From positions 1-64,000 of the forward strand of contig JAFRGQ010000066.1 in assembly GCA_017433725.1 (NCBI GenBank): 64,000 bases of DNA. The letters are read 5' to 3'. The stretch is from Lachnospiraceae bacterium (GTDB taxonomy: Bacteria; Bacillota; Clostridia; Lachnospirales; Lachnospiraceae). The notes below the pieces were generated by a model that was not told the origin of the DNA, did not search any database, and worked only from the letters and a program-made list of their open reading frames with translations. The position numbers and the translations under genes were made by a program. This document shows positions 1-9,291 of this stretch, piece after piece (positions within the stretch are counted from its first letter, which is position 1; every line of letters begins with the position of its first letter).

Positions 1-2
1 CA

Positions 3-209
3 AGTGCTTTGAAAGGGATGAGCGGATCAGCATCTCCCCATATTAATGTTGGTGATATCAAGGCGTTTAAGATGATATTACCACCAATTGATAAACAAGA
101 GCAATTTACTGCCTTCATTACGCAAGTCGACAAATCGAAATTGTTAATATTTGTCATCATTGCATTTATTCAAAGTCGTAACTTACAATATAGGTTTTAT
201 CTAAGATAA
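3..209 (+). CDS. hsdS: Type I restriction specificity subunit, C-terminal fragment (left edge)
   Basis: The frame is open from the left edge, so only the last ~68 residues are here. HsdS chooses the DNA target for the type I HsdM/HsdR complex. The sequence shows SPHINVGDIKAF, then LPP, then a Q-x-x-F-x-x-F helix ending in DKSK, which matches the end of a target recognition domain and the start of the distal conserved helix. After DKSK the residues become hydrophobic (LLIFVIIAFIQ) rather than the usual charged, leucine-spaced helix, so the tail may be recombined or frame-altered. hsdR starts 53 nt downstream, which supports the call. Identity is fairly sure; intactness cannot be judged. Confidence 0.62.
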   Translation, partial: SALKGMSGSASPHINVGDIKAFKMILPPIDKQEQFTAFITQVDKSKLLIFVIIAFIQSRNLQYRFYLR

Positions 210-261
210 CTGTAGGGAAAATCTTAACCTACTAAAAAAAGATCGATAAAGAGGTGAAAAC

Positions 262-3200
262 ATGGCTAATTTCACATTTCTTTATGACAAAACTCAATAC
301 CAATTATTTGCCCCCGCTGCAATTGAAGCGGAGAAGGTATTTGCCACTTCTCCTGCTATCTGTGCCATCGGAACCCGCAAAGCCTTAGAGTTGGCAGTTA
401 AATGGGTGTTTGCCGCAGATCCGAGTATTCAGATGCCATATCGTGACAATCTGCAGTCTCTTGTTCATGAGGAAAGTTTTCAATTTCTTATGGACAACGC
501 ACTTTGGCGCGATCTGCAAGTGATTATTCGTCTTGGAAACCTCGCTGTACACACAGAGCGGGCTGTTTCAAAAAGTGATGCAGTTTATTCTCTCCACATA
601 TTGTTTGACTTTATTCAGTGGATTGATTACTGCTATGGCGATGATTATGAAGAGCGGGTGTTTGATGAACAGGCAATTCCGGTTGACCGCACAGAGCTGG
701 ATTACAATACTATCCGAGAGCAGGAAAGTATCATCCGGCAGAAAGCTGAAGAAATCGAGTCGCTGAGACGACAGGTAGAGAAGCTTCAGTATCAGTATAG
801 TGCGGAAAAAGACATGCATATGTCCACCCGTGCCATCCCGGTGACTGATCTGAGTGAGGCAGTGACCCGTAAACTCTATATTGATACGGATCTGAAAGAG
901 CTTGGCTGGAAGTTTGACGGCATTGACGCAGACGTTCAGGAAGAATACGAGGTACACGATCTTCGTGGGATTATTGGGCAGAAGGGATACGCTGATTATG
1001 TTCTGTTTGGCAAGGATGGACTGCCACTGGCTGTAATTGAGGCAAAGCGAACGAGCAAAGATGCAAATGCCGGCAAGAAACAAGCTGTAGAATACGCCGA
1101 TTGCCTGGAACGTAAATTTAACCGCCGTCCTATGATTTTCACGACAAATGGTTTTGATACTTATTTCTGGGATGATACCAGCGGAATCCCTCGTAAGGTC
1201 AGCGGTATGTTCAGCAAGGAAGACTTGCAGAGATTAATGAACCGCAGAACCGAAAAACTTGACTTGTATTCTATCGCTATCGATGAAAAAATAACGGACC
1301 GCTATTACCAGAAGGAAGCAATCCGTGCTGTTTGTGACCACCTGAACGCCGGCTTCAGGCGTAATCTGTTAGTCATGGCGACCGGAACCGGTAAGACCAG
1401 AACAGCGTCCAGCCTGACTGATGTGTTAAGTCGTGGCAAGCATGTAACCAACATCCTTTTCCTTGCCGACCGAACTGCTCTTGTAAAGCAGGCTAAAGAT
1501 GATTTTAAGAATTATCTGCCGGATATGTCTCTCTGTAATCTGTGCGACAATAAGGAAGACAGGAACGCCCGTATCGTTTTCTCTACTTATCCGACTATGC
1601 TAAATGCTATCGATTCGGTAAAGTCAGCTGATGGTCTACGCATGTTCACTCCCGCGCATTTTGATTTGATAATTATTGATGAGAGCCATCGTAGCATTTT
1701 CAAGAAGTATAAAGCTATCTTCGAATATTTCGATGCTATATTAGTCGGTCTCACAGCTACGCCAAAGAAAGATGTCGATAGGAACACTTACGATTTCTTT
1801 GAACTGGAGCAGGATATCCCGACCTATGCGTACGATTATGAGACAGCTGTTTATACAGACCATGTTCTTGTCCCCTATTATAATTATGAGGTAAAGACGA
1901 AATTTATCGAAGAGGGCATTACATACGATCAGCTCTCAAAAGAAGATCAGGAAAGATATGAGGATGACTTTGCCGAGGATGATTATATTCCGGAGTTTAT
2001 ACCGTCTGAGGATCTCAATAAGTTTGTCTTTAATGAGAAGACCGTGGATCTCGTTCTGCAGGATCTGATGGAACGCGGAATCAAGATTGAGGGTGGAGAT
2101 AAGCTCGGGAAGACGATTATTTTTGCACAGAATAAAAAGCATGCCGCTTTTATTGTTGAACGCTTTAATAAACTGTATCCGGAGTATAACGGAAAATTCA
2201 TCGAGCGCGTACTGTGTGATGATTCTACTCCACAGTCAGTCATAGACAATTTCAAGAAAGCGGATGGGTATCCTCAGATAACAGTTTCTGTGGATATGCT
2301 TGATACCGGTATTGACGTTCCGTCCTGCGTCAATCTTGTATTCTTCAAGAAAGTGCGGTCAAAGACAAAGTTCTGGCAAATGATCGGACGTGGGACCAGG
2401 TTATGTCCTGACCTTGGATGTATCGACCAGATTGACGGGGAATACGTTGGAAAGAAACGATTCCTGATATTCGATTATTGTTCGAATTTTGAGTTTTTCC
2501 GCGAAAAGCCTAATGGATTCGAAGGCAAGGAAGTGAAGACTTTGAGTGAGAGCATTTTCTGTAAGAGGGTTCGGCTTGCGGTGCATCTGCAGGAGCCGGA
2601 GTTTAATGAGCCTGATTACAGAGAATGGAGAACGGAGCTGGTTACAGGCTTGCATCAGCAGGTATGCGAACTGAGTACAGAGCTTGTCAGTGTTCGTCTT
2701 AAATTGCGCTATGTGGAGAAATATCGAGACATAACTGTCTATGACAATTTATCCGATGAGGAAAAGGGCGAGCTCATGAAGGAAATAGCTCCGCTCATTG
2801 TTTCAAAAGATACTGACGAGGCGGCCAAGAGATTTGATAGCTTCATGTATGGCCTTATGCTTTCGGATATTGAAAAATCCAAAATGTTCAGTTATGCCAA
2901 GAAAGTTCTCTGCAATACAGCGGCTGCACTCGAAAGAAAGCACAGCATTGATGCTGTGAAGGCAAAGATGCCGTTGATCAAATCCGTTAACACGGAGGAG
3001 TTTTGGAATTCAAATAATATCCTTCTCCTCGAAGAAGTTCGGCGTGAGTTGCGTGATTTGATCAAATTCCTTATTGATGGTCAGGGACACAGAGATCCTG
3101 TTGTAACCAGTTTATCTGATCCGATTATTGACCGGAATGAGGGGAAGATATTACCTGCAGCTTACGACTTTGAGAATTATCGAATGAAAGTCAACAGGTA

Positions 3201-3636
3201 TATCAATGAACATGGAGATTCACTCGCTATCTATAAATTGAAACATAATATTCCTCTTGGATTGTTGGATTATTCGGAGCTTGAGCGGGTGCTGACTTCA
3301 GAACTCGGAAGTGCTGATGATTATCATAAAGAATTCGGGGATACTCCATTTGGCCTGATGGTGAGAAAGATAGCCAAGCTGGACCATGATGCGGCTATGA
3401 AGGCATTCTCCGTGTTTATCGACGACCATTCTCTCAACCAAAGGCAGATTGCCTTTGTACATAAAGTTATCAACTATATTGAGTTGAATGGGTACATGGA
3501 TAGCGTGGCTGATCTTGCGAAGCCGCCGTTCGATAAGCCTGTCAGCTTTATGAAACTGTTTGATCCGGGCAGGAAGAAGAAATTGATTGATGCCATCGAA
3601 GCTGTTAAGAAAAATGCGGTTGAGGTGACAGCGTAA
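262..3636 (+). CDS. hsdR: Type I restriction enzyme R subunit (HsdR, EcoEI-like)
   Basis: Motor and nuclease subunit of a type I restriction system; it translocates DNA using ATP and cuts unmodified DNA together with HsdM and HsdS. Domains in order: a DUF4145-like helical domain (about residues 1-130), a coiled-coil linker rich in E, Q and R (about 150-180), the HsdR nuclease domain with the PD-ExK type E-A-K at residues 260-262, a helicase with Walker A ATGTGKT at 373-379 and DESH at 473-476, a second helicase lobe containing GRGTRLCPDLG, and an EcoEI_R_C-like C-terminus. At 1124 residues it is full length. The start follows GAGGTG. The key motifs are intact, so it is probably active if hsdM and hsdS upstream are intact. 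Confidence 0.95.
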   Translation: MANFTFLYDKTQYQLFAPAAIEAEKVFATSPAICAIGTRKALELAVKWVFAADPSIQMPYRDNLQSLVHEESFQFLMDNALWRDLQVIIRLGNLAVHTERAVSKSDAVYSLHILFDFIQWIDYCYGDDYEERVFDEQAIPVDRTELDYNTIREQESIIRQKAEEIESLRRQVEKLQYQYSAEKDMHMSTRAIPVTDLSEAVTRKLYIDTDLKELGWKFDGIDADVQEEYEVHDLRGIIGQKGYADYVLFGKDGLPLAVIEAKRTSKDANAGKKQAVEYADCLERKFNRRPMIFTTNGFDTYFWDDTSGIPRKVSGMFSKEDLQRLMNRRTEKLDLYSIAIDEKITDRYYQKEAIRAVCDHLNAGFRRNLLVMATGTGKTRTASSLTDVLSRGKHVTNILFLADRTALVKQAKDDFKNYLPDMSLCNLCDNKEDRNARIVFSTYPTMLNAIDSVKSADGLRMFTPAHFDLIIIDESHRSIFKKYKAIFEYFDAILVGLTATPKKDVDRNTYDFFELEQDIPTYAYDYETAVYTDHVLVPYYNYEVKTKFIEEGITYDQLSKEDQERYEDDFAEDDYIPEFIPSEDLNKFVFNEKTVDLVLQDLMERGIKIEGGDKLGKTIIFAQNKKHAAFIVERFNKLYPEYNGKFIERVLCDDSTPQSVIDNFKKADGYPQITVSVDMLDTGIDVPSCVNLVFFKKVRSKTKFWQMIGRGTRLCPDLGCIDQIDGEYVGKKRFLIFDYCSNFEFFREKPNGFEGKEVKTLSESIFCKRVRLAVHLQEPEFNEPDYREWRTELVTGLHQQVCELSTELVSVRLKLRYVEKYRDITVYDNLSDEEKGELMKEIAPLIVSKDTDEAAKRFDSFMYGLMLSDIEKSKMFSYAKKVLCNTAAALERKHSIDAVKAKMPLIKSVNTEEFWNSNNILLLEEVRRELRDLIKFLIDGQGHRDPVVTSLSDPIIDRNEGKILPAAYDFENYRMKVNRYINEHGDSLAIYKLKHNIPLGLLDYSELERVLTSELGSADDYHKEFGDTPFGLMVRKIAKLDHDAAMKAFSVFIDDHSLNQRQIAFVHKVINYIELNGYMDSVADLAKPPFDKPVSFMKLFDPGRKKKLIDAIEAVKKNAVEVTA

Positions 3637-3651
3637 AGGCAAACAAGCATA

Positions 3652-3679
3652 TTGACAATCGATAAAAGCAATATATAAT
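3652..3679 (+). promoter_or_regulatory. Sigma-A promoter for the ribU leader
   Basis: TTGACA (3652-3657), a 16-bp spacer and TATAAT (3674-3679). Both hexamers are perfect consensus. The start site should fall near 3686, giving a leader of about 270 nt that holds the whole FMN riboswitch. Confidence 0.85.
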
Positions 3680-3728
3680 AAGATTAGCGAAGTTAAGTTT
3701 AGCTAATTTCGCCATCAAAAACAGGAAA

Positions 3729-3853
3729 GTTCTTCGGGGCGGGGTGCAAGTCCCCACCGGCGGTAAAGTCCGCGACCACCATTGGTGAATGAACCGGTGA
3801 CACGCAAGTCGTGAATTCCGGTACCGACAGTATAGTCTGGATGTGAGAAGAAT
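3729..3853 (+). ncRNA. FMN riboswitch (RFN element)
   Basis: Contains the conserved RFN core in order: TTCTTCGGGGCGGGGTGCAA, then TCCCCACCGGCGGTAAAGTC and CGCGACC, a variable arm, ACCGGTGACACG, AATTCCGGTACCGACAGT, and TAGTCTGGATGTGAGAAGAA closing the P1 stem. It binds FMN. With the terminator just downstream it should switch off ribU when flavin is plentiful. Confidence 0.96.
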
Positions 3854-3878
3854 TGAGCGATTTAAAAGCGCGCAATGA

Positions 3879-3909
3879 AGTCCCGGGTCGATGAGATTCG
3901 GGACTTTTT
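3879..3909 (+). terminator. Riboswitch-controlled intrinsic terminator
   Basis: Stem AGTCCCG (3879-3885) pairs with CGGGACT (3899-3905) around a 13-nt loop and runs into five T (3905-3909). It sits between the FMN aptamer and the ribU start, the expected place for an expression platform. Confidence 0.85.
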
Positions 3910-3958
3910 CGTTGAACTCCCTGTGAAACATTTTCTATATCTGAGAAAGGAGTTCAGT

Positions 3959-4615
3959 ATGTCTACAGAAACAATGGAAGCAGTCAAAATGAATGAAACA
4001 AGAAAAGCACAGGTACAGAGTGCATCTAAGATCCGTATGATCGCCTCGATCAGCATGCTTTCGGCCATAGCAGCCGTTCTCATGTTGTTCGAATTCCCGA
4101 TCGTATTTATCGCCCCCTCCTTTTATAAGCTTGATTTCTCGGAGGTTCCCGTCCTCATCGGCGCTTTTGCGTTCGGACCGATCGCTGGCATTGCCATTGA
4201 GCTGGTCAAGATCCTGCTCAACCTTGTCATGAACGGAACACTTACTTTCGGAGTTGGAGAGCTTGCCAATTTCCTGATCGGATGTGCACTTGTGGCTCCG
4301 GCATCCATCATCTACAGTGTCAATAAGACGCGCAAGGGTGCTGTCACAGGTCTTGTTGCCGGAACAGCTTTTATGGTCGTTGCAGGTGTCCTCCTGAACG
4401 CGTTCCTGCTTCTTCCGTTTTATGCTCAGTTCATGGGCGGTATGGATGCGCTGATCGCTGTCGGTACCGAAATGCATGCTTCAATCAACAGCCCGATCAG
4501 TTTCGCGCTTCTCCTTGTGGCGCCGTTCAATCTGGTGAAGGGAATTCTGGTATCTGTTATCACGATGCTTCTCTATAAGAGAATCAGTCGTCTGATCAAG
4601 GGTGCGGCTGCATGA
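3959..4615 (+). CDS. ribU: Riboflavin ECF transporter substrate-binding component RibU
   Basis: S component of an energy-coupling factor transporter that imports riboflavin through the membrane with a shared EcfA/A'/T module, which is not in this window. The 218-residue protein has about six hydrophobic segments; the first conserved block is SMLSAIAAVLMLFEFPI, followed by FYKLDFSEVPVLIGAFAFGP, typical of RibU. I chose the ATG at 3959 because GAAAGGAG lies just before it. A longer frame from 3875 would run through the riboswitch terminator, so it is rejected. The FMN riboswitch upstream independently supports the substrate. A terminator follows the gene. Confidence 0.94.
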   Translation: MSTETMEAVKMNETRKAQVQSASKIRMIASISMLSAIAAVLMLFEFPIVFIAPSFYKLDFSEVPVLIGAFAFGPIAGIAIELVKILLNLVMNGTLTFGVGELANFLIGCALVAPASIIYSVNKTRKGAVTGLVAGTAFMVVAGVLLNAFLLLPFYAQFMGGMDALIAVGTEMHASINSPISFALLLVAPFNLVKGILVSVITMLLYKRISRLIKGAAA

Positions 4616-4648
4616 TGACAGATCGGTAACTTATATTTGAAAAGTATT

Positions 4649-4672
4649 GGGACTGCTTCGGCGGTCCCTTTT
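4649..4672 (+). terminator. Terminator of ribU
   Basis: GGGACTGC, a TTCG tetraloop and GCGGTCCC, followed by TTTT. The stem is 8 bp with one T-G pair. Confidence 0.9.
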
Positions 4673-4877
4673 CTATGTCATAGGAAACGTTAGAAGAAAC
4701 TTCGTTCACAAATTTTTTAACAAAGATTTAATTTTTTCGTAAGATATGATATCCTATAGAAAGTAACTATAATTGTGTAAAATGCATTTTCCTGTCCGCT
4801 CAGAATAGCTCATTGCCACAGCCGGACCTGCGGAAAAGGAGAATAGCACAGTTTATATCATTTCCGGTGGGAAGTTA

Positions 4878-7862
4878 ATGAAAAGAGGGAGAAAAGCACG
4901 AACCAGGAAGAGGTGCAGAATAGATGCATTGAAAGTCCTGGCAATCATGTTGCTCATTATCGGTGTAACGGTCGGTATTGAGTACGCGATCGAGAACCTC
5001 ACAATCGTGCAGAACTTAAAAATAAATTACGAGACAGATCCTCTGGGCGTGAGTACAACCTCTCCGGTCAGGTTTTCCTGGAATATGTCTTCCAAAGTGA
5101 AAGGGCAGTCTCAGAAGACCTATGAAATCAGGGTCTATGAAGGAGAGTCTGGGGAGGGGACTCCTATCTGGACAAGCGGCGTCGTAAAGAGCGATGAATC
5201 GATGAACATTGCGGCGGAAGGACTCTCTCTCGAGAGAGAGAAGAAGTATTCCTGGAAAGTCCTTGTACAGCCCAGTTGGGGATGGAAGCTGGTATCGGGC
5301 GTGGCGACATTCGTAACTGATACCGATTTTGAAGGTGCCGAGTGGATCATCCCTTCACAGGAGGGAAGTAATATATCCCTTCTCAGGAATAAAACGGAAA
5401 TCAGTCGGATGACTGTACAGGAAGCATACCTTTACATCTCTTCGATGGGCAATTACCGCGCCTATGTTGAGGGAAAGGAATTGTCCGATCTGGATGGCAA
5501 GCGTATCGTTCTTGCCCCCGGTTGGACTGATTACAACTCGTATGTCAATTATCAGACATATGACGTGACGGATATATTCAGCGGGAATCTTTTCGACAAT
5601 ACCGCAACGATCGGAATCGAACTCTCCAAAGGCTGGTACGGATCGGACTACGGCGAAAATGCGGGTTATGCCGCTGCATTCGGGCCGGATGATACAAGCT
5701 CCGAACTCGGCGTGATCGCAAAGCTTGTTCTGCACTATGCAAACGGCAAAACACAGACGATCGCGACCGGCAGCAGAGATTGGTACTCCAGTAGCCACAC
5801 CGACGTGAAATATGACGGTATTTACGGAGGAGCAGAGGAGAACAGTCGGGCGAGACTCACAATAGACGGCAGCATCACACGTGAAATTGACAGGTGGCGG
5901 GAAGACGGCTATGCGATGCCGGTCAACACCTGGAACGGTGTCGAGAAGGCGGAGTATAAGGGCAGGCTGTTATCAGGCTCAAAAGGAGCAGCTCGCATTG
6001 CAGATGAGTATGAGCGCAGTGCCGTGTCTGCCTACACTTATTCCGAAACGGAGAATGTCTCATCGGACAGTCCGGATATTACATACGGAGAGGTTACCAG
6101 ACACGACATTGATTTAAAAAAGAAAAAGAAGATTTCTCTGAATCCCGGTGAAAAGCTTGTCATCGATTACGGGACATACGCATCCGGACAGGTCGACCTT
6201 ACGGTGAGCGGAGTTTCCGGAACGGAAGTCGACGTGATTTATGCCGAGAGGCTCAACGACGGTATTACGAACAGCGGTACGGCCGACGATGGAGGAAGTG
6301 CGAAGGGTTCGATCGGAGGAGGGAACTCCGTGACATATTCCTACATACTTTTCGGTGACAATGAGGAAAACTTCTTCCCGAGAGAGACGTATGAGTCATA
6401 TCGGTATGTCGGAATTACGGCCAACCAACCATTGACTGTCCTGTCGGCAGTCGGCAGGGTATTTACGAGCGTGGGCAGTCAGATCGGAACGCTCACGACA
6501 TCTAACTCTGATATAAACGCGTTGATCAGCGATATACGGTGGAATCAGATTGCCGACAGTGTATCCGTGCCGAACCTGGATGCGGGCAGCGGCGAGAGGG
6601 AGGGGGCACTGGCATTTGCACAGATTCGTGCCGTTACCGACCTCTACACCGCAGATTCCTATGCATTAATCGGCAACCTGAATGAGATTATGCAGGCTTA
6701 TTCCAATGCAAGCGGGGGATTTTACGGACTGACAGGTCCTGTTTCCTATGAGGAGAGCGCAGGAAACGAGGCCGGGGCGAGCGATGCCGGTATCCTGATT
6801 CCATGGCAGTTATATCAGCAGACCGGAGATGTGAGTATTCTTGAAGACCATTTTAACGAGATGGTCATGTACATGAATAAGGTCTTCACGGAGAGCTACA
6901 GTAATCCGCTTCCCGGAGAGCCGATGGCGATCGAGGGTACTTCCGGCAACTGTATGGCCGAAATTTACCGCCTGTACTGTACGCTGATCATGCAGCTTGT
7001 ATCCCAGTTCACGGGCAGATCGGATTACGCGGCCGTCTATGAGGAGAGATTTGTTCAGTTCAAGGAAGACTTTATGAACAAGTATCTCGACGAAGAAGGC
7101 AACCTGCTTTCCGCCTCGGCAGACGGTGTTACTGCCTATGAAGACGGAACACCTGTCGTTGATAATTCGCAAACTGCCCTTATGTGGGCGCTCAAGCTCA
7201 GCCTGTACCGCACGGATCATCAGCAGACAAATATGATGGCGAACCTTGTGTCGAGTGTAAGGAACCCGGGCAGTATGCTGCACGAGGGTTATCCCGAGAA
7301 CAGCCTCATGTCAGGTCTTTTCGGAGCCAATATTGCGCTCCCCGTTCTGAGCGACCTGGGATACTCGGATATAGCATACAATGTCCTTCTGCAGGAGGAA
7401 TATCCATCCTGGATATACTCTTCACGGAGCGGCGGGATCGGTAACCATATCGACGGCAGCGCGACGGATGCAGTAGGTGAGTGGCTCTACCGCTATATGG
7501 CGGGAATCACACAGGATGCATACGAGCCGGGATTTAAGCGGATCATCCTGCAGCCGACTGTGGACAGCAGCGGCACAGTATCGGAAATGAACGCTACCTA
7601 CGATTCGCCGGCAGGTATGATAAAATCCGGTTGGCAGACGTCCTACGGGAAGCTCAAGGTCTATACCTGCGAGGTACCGGCCAATACGACGGCAAAGCTT
7701 TATCTGGAAATCAGCCATACTCAGGCGTCTGCACTGAAATGCCCGAAGGGTGTAAAATACACGGGTATGGAGACGCATAACGGACAGCTTTGTGCTTCCT
7801 ATGAGCTCACATCAGGTTCTTATAAATTGAAGATACCTGTGGAAAATAAAGAATCAAAGTAA
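4878..7862 (+). CDS. Membrane-anchored GH78-like alpha-L-rhamnosidase
   Basis: Predicted to remove rhamnose (or a similar sugar) from glycans at the cell surface. The 994-residue protein has a basic N-terminus and one membrane segment (about residues 14-34, LKVLAIMLLIIGVTVGIEYA) without a clear cleavage site, so it should stay tethered outside. Then come a rhamnosidase N-terminal beta domain (NPLG-like motif TDPLGVSTTSPVRFSW), a carbohydrate-binding stretch (LAPGWTDYNSYVNYQTYDV, GIELSKGWYG), the helical barrel, and a C-terminal beta domain. The usual catalytic signature is altered: the segment from Asp568 reads DAGSGEREGALAFAQ, keeping an Asp and a Glu but not the common CP-R and RLGW pattern. 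Substrate or activity may therefore differ. It stands alone; the next gene, glnA, is unrelated. Confidence 0.78.
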   Translation: MKRGRKARTRKRCRIDALKVLAIMLLIIGVTVGIEYAIENLTIVQNLKINYETDPLGVSTTSPVRFSWNMSSKVKGQSQKTYEIRVYEGESGEGTPIWTSGVVKSDESMNIAAEGLSLEREKKYSWKVLVQPSWGWKLVSGVATFVTDTDFEGAEWIIPSQEGSNISLLRNKTEISRMTVQEAYLYISSMGNYRAYVEGKELSDLDGKRIVLAPGWTDYNSYVNYQTYDVTDIFSGNLFDNTATIGIELSKGWYGSDYGENAGYAAAFGPDDTSSELGVIAKLVLHYANGKTQTIATGSRDWYSSSHTDVKYDGIYGGAEENSRARLTIDGSITREIDRWREDGYAMPVNTWNGVEKAEYKGRLLSGSKGAARIADEYERSAVSAYTYSETENVSSDSPDITYGEVTRHDIDLKKKKKISLNPGEKLVIDYGTYASGQVDLTVSGVSGTEVDVIYAERLNDGITNSGTADDGGSAKGSIGGGNSVTYSYILFGDNEENFFPRETYESYRYVGITANQPLTVLSAVGRVFTSVGSQIGTLTTSNSDINALISDIRWNQIADSVSVPNLDAGSGEREGALAFAQIRAVTDLYTADSYALIGNLNEIMQAYSNASGGFYGLTGPVSYEESAGNEAGASDAGILIPWQLYQQTGDVSILEDHFNEMVMYMNKVFTESYSNPLPGEPMAIEGTSGNCMAEIYRLYCTLIMQLVSQFTGRSDYAAVYEERFVQFKEDFMNKYLDEEGNLLSASADGVTAYEDGTPVVDNSQTALMWALKLSLYRTDHQQTNMMANLVSSVRNPGSMLHEGYPENSLMSGLFGANIALPVLSDLGYSDIAYNVLLQEEYPSWIYSSRSGGIGNHIDGSATDAVGEWLYRYMAGITQDAYEPGFKRIILQPTVDSSGTVSEMNATYDSPAGMIKSGWQTSYGKLKVYTCEVPANTTAKLYLEISHTQASALKCPKGVKYTGMETHNGQLCASYELTSGSYKLKIPVENKESK

Positions 7863-7878
7863 TGGAAATCGCGGACAA

Positions 7879-7913
7879 GGGCGTTCGGGACTGTGGTTCC
7901 GAGCGCCCTTTTT
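7879..7913 (+). terminator. Terminator before glnA, possible attenuator
   Basis: GGGCGTTCGG (7879-7888) pairs with CCGAGCGCCC (7899-7908), with one G-T pair, followed by five T. It ends only about 25 nt before the glnA ATG and leaves no room for a promoter after it. Besides ending the rhamnosidase transcript it may be a read-through control for glnA. A weak TTGAAG (7827) / AAGAAT (7849) pair just upstream could be the glnA promoter. Confidence 0.8.
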
Positions 7914-7937
7914 GCAGTAATTTCAGGAGGAAAACAT

Positions 7938-9272
7938 ATGAGTCGTAACACAGTAAAAGATATTGTAAACATGGTGAGAGATGAGGACGTTGCATTTATT
8001 CGTCTGCAGTTCACGGATATATTCGGAACTCTGAAAAATGTTGCGATCACGCCTTCACAGCTCCTGAAGGCGCTTAGCGGAAAAGTCATGTTCGACGGTT
8101 CTTCTATAGAAGGATTTGTGCGTGCGGAGGAATCGGACATGTTTTTGGTGCCGGATCTGGATACATTTGCCATATTTCCGTGGAGACCGCAGCACGGGAA
8201 GGTAGCACGCATGATCTGCGACGTCTTCAAGACGGACAAGACGCCTTTTGAAGGCGATCCAAGGCGTATACTCAAAAATGTAATCGCCGATGCCGGAAAG
8301 GACGGCTATACACTTAATGTCGGCACGGAGTGTGAGTTCTTTCTCTTCCAGACGGACGATGAGGCCAACCCGACCACTGATACGAATGAGCAGGCCGGAT
8401 ATTTTGACCTCGGACCGGTCGACTTCGGAGAAAATGCCCGCCGCGACATCGTCCTGACACTGGAAGAGATGGGATTTGAGATTGAGACAAGCCACCATGA
8501 AGGCGCCCCTGCCCAGCATGAGATAGATTTCCATTATGATGAGGCGCTGAAGACTGCAGACAACATCATGACGTTCAAACTGGCAGTCCGCACGATCGCA
8601 CGTCAGCACGGCCTTCACGCTACATTTATGCCCAAGCCGAAGGCAGGTGTGGACGGTTCCGGTATGCATCTCAATTTCTCTCTGCACAAGGACGGAAGAA
8701 ATGTATTTGCAGACGCTGAGGATCCCTCAAAACTCTCAGAGGAGGGAAGGTATTTTATCGGAGGTATCATGAAGCACATCAAGGGGATGAGTGCGATTCT
8801 GAATCCGATCGTCAATTCATATAAGCGCCTGATACCGGGTTACGAGGCACCGGTCTACATATCGTGGGGTACGCAGAACAGGACGCCGCTGATACGCATT
8901 CCGTACGCTGATGCGGAGGAAGGAAGACGCATTGAGCTGAGAAGCCCGGACCCGGCCGCCAATCCTTATCTTGCGCTGGCAGTGTGCCTGAGCGCAGGTC
9001 TTGACGGCATACGCAATAGAATAATGCCTCCGGCTCCAATTACCGGTAATATTACGAAACTGTCGGACTCTGAGCGTTCTGATATGGGCATAGAGCAGCT
9101 GCCTGGTACTCTGATTGAAGCAATTTCGGAGTTCGAGAAGGATGCATTTGTAAGAAATGTGATAGGAGAACATATATCCGGGAGATATGTGGAGGCAAGA
9201 AAAAGGGAGTGGGCGCAGTACACCGCTCAGATCTCTGAATGGGAGATAGAACAGTATCTGAACAAAATCTGA
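7938..9272 (+). CDS. glnA: Glutamine synthetase type I
   Basis: Makes glutamine from glutamate, ammonia and ATP in the cytoplasm; the main entry of ammonium nitrogen. At 444 residues it is the GSI-alpha size found in Firmicutes. Visible motifs are the beta-grasp segment with MFDGSSIEGF, the metal-binding GTECEFFLF, and the ATP/active-site GVDGSGMHLNFSLHKDG. No adenylylation site is expected in this subgroup. The ATG at 7938 is chosen for its CAGGAGG ribosome binding site; an upstream GTG would lie inside the terminator. It is followed after 19 nt by an ANTAR-domain gene, a pair seen in other Clostridia, where the ANTAR protein is thought to control glnA by antitermination. Confidence 0.97.
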   Translation: MSRNTVKDIVNMVRDEDVAFIRLQFTDIFGTLKNVAITPSQLLKALSGKVMFDGSSIEGFVRAEESDMFLVPDLDTFAIFPWRPQHGKVARMICDVFKTDKTPFEGDPRRILKNVIADAGKDGYTLNVGTECEFFLFQTDDEANPTTDTNEQAGYFDLGPVDFGENARRDIVLTLEEMGFEIETSHHEGAPAQHEIDFHYDEALKTADNIMTFKLAVRTIARQHGLHATFMPKPKAGVDGSGMHLNFSLHKDGRNVFADAEDPSKLSEEGRYFIGGIMKHIKGMSAILNPIVNSYKRLIPGYEAPVYISWGTQNRTPLIRIPYADAEEGRRIELRSPDPAANPYLALAVCLSAGLDGIRNRIMPPAPITGNITKLSDSERSDMGIEQLPGTLIEAISEFEKDAFVRNVIGEHISGRYVEARKREWAQYTAQISEWEIEQYLNKI

Positions 9273-9291
9273 TGTGCCGGAGGAACTGTAA

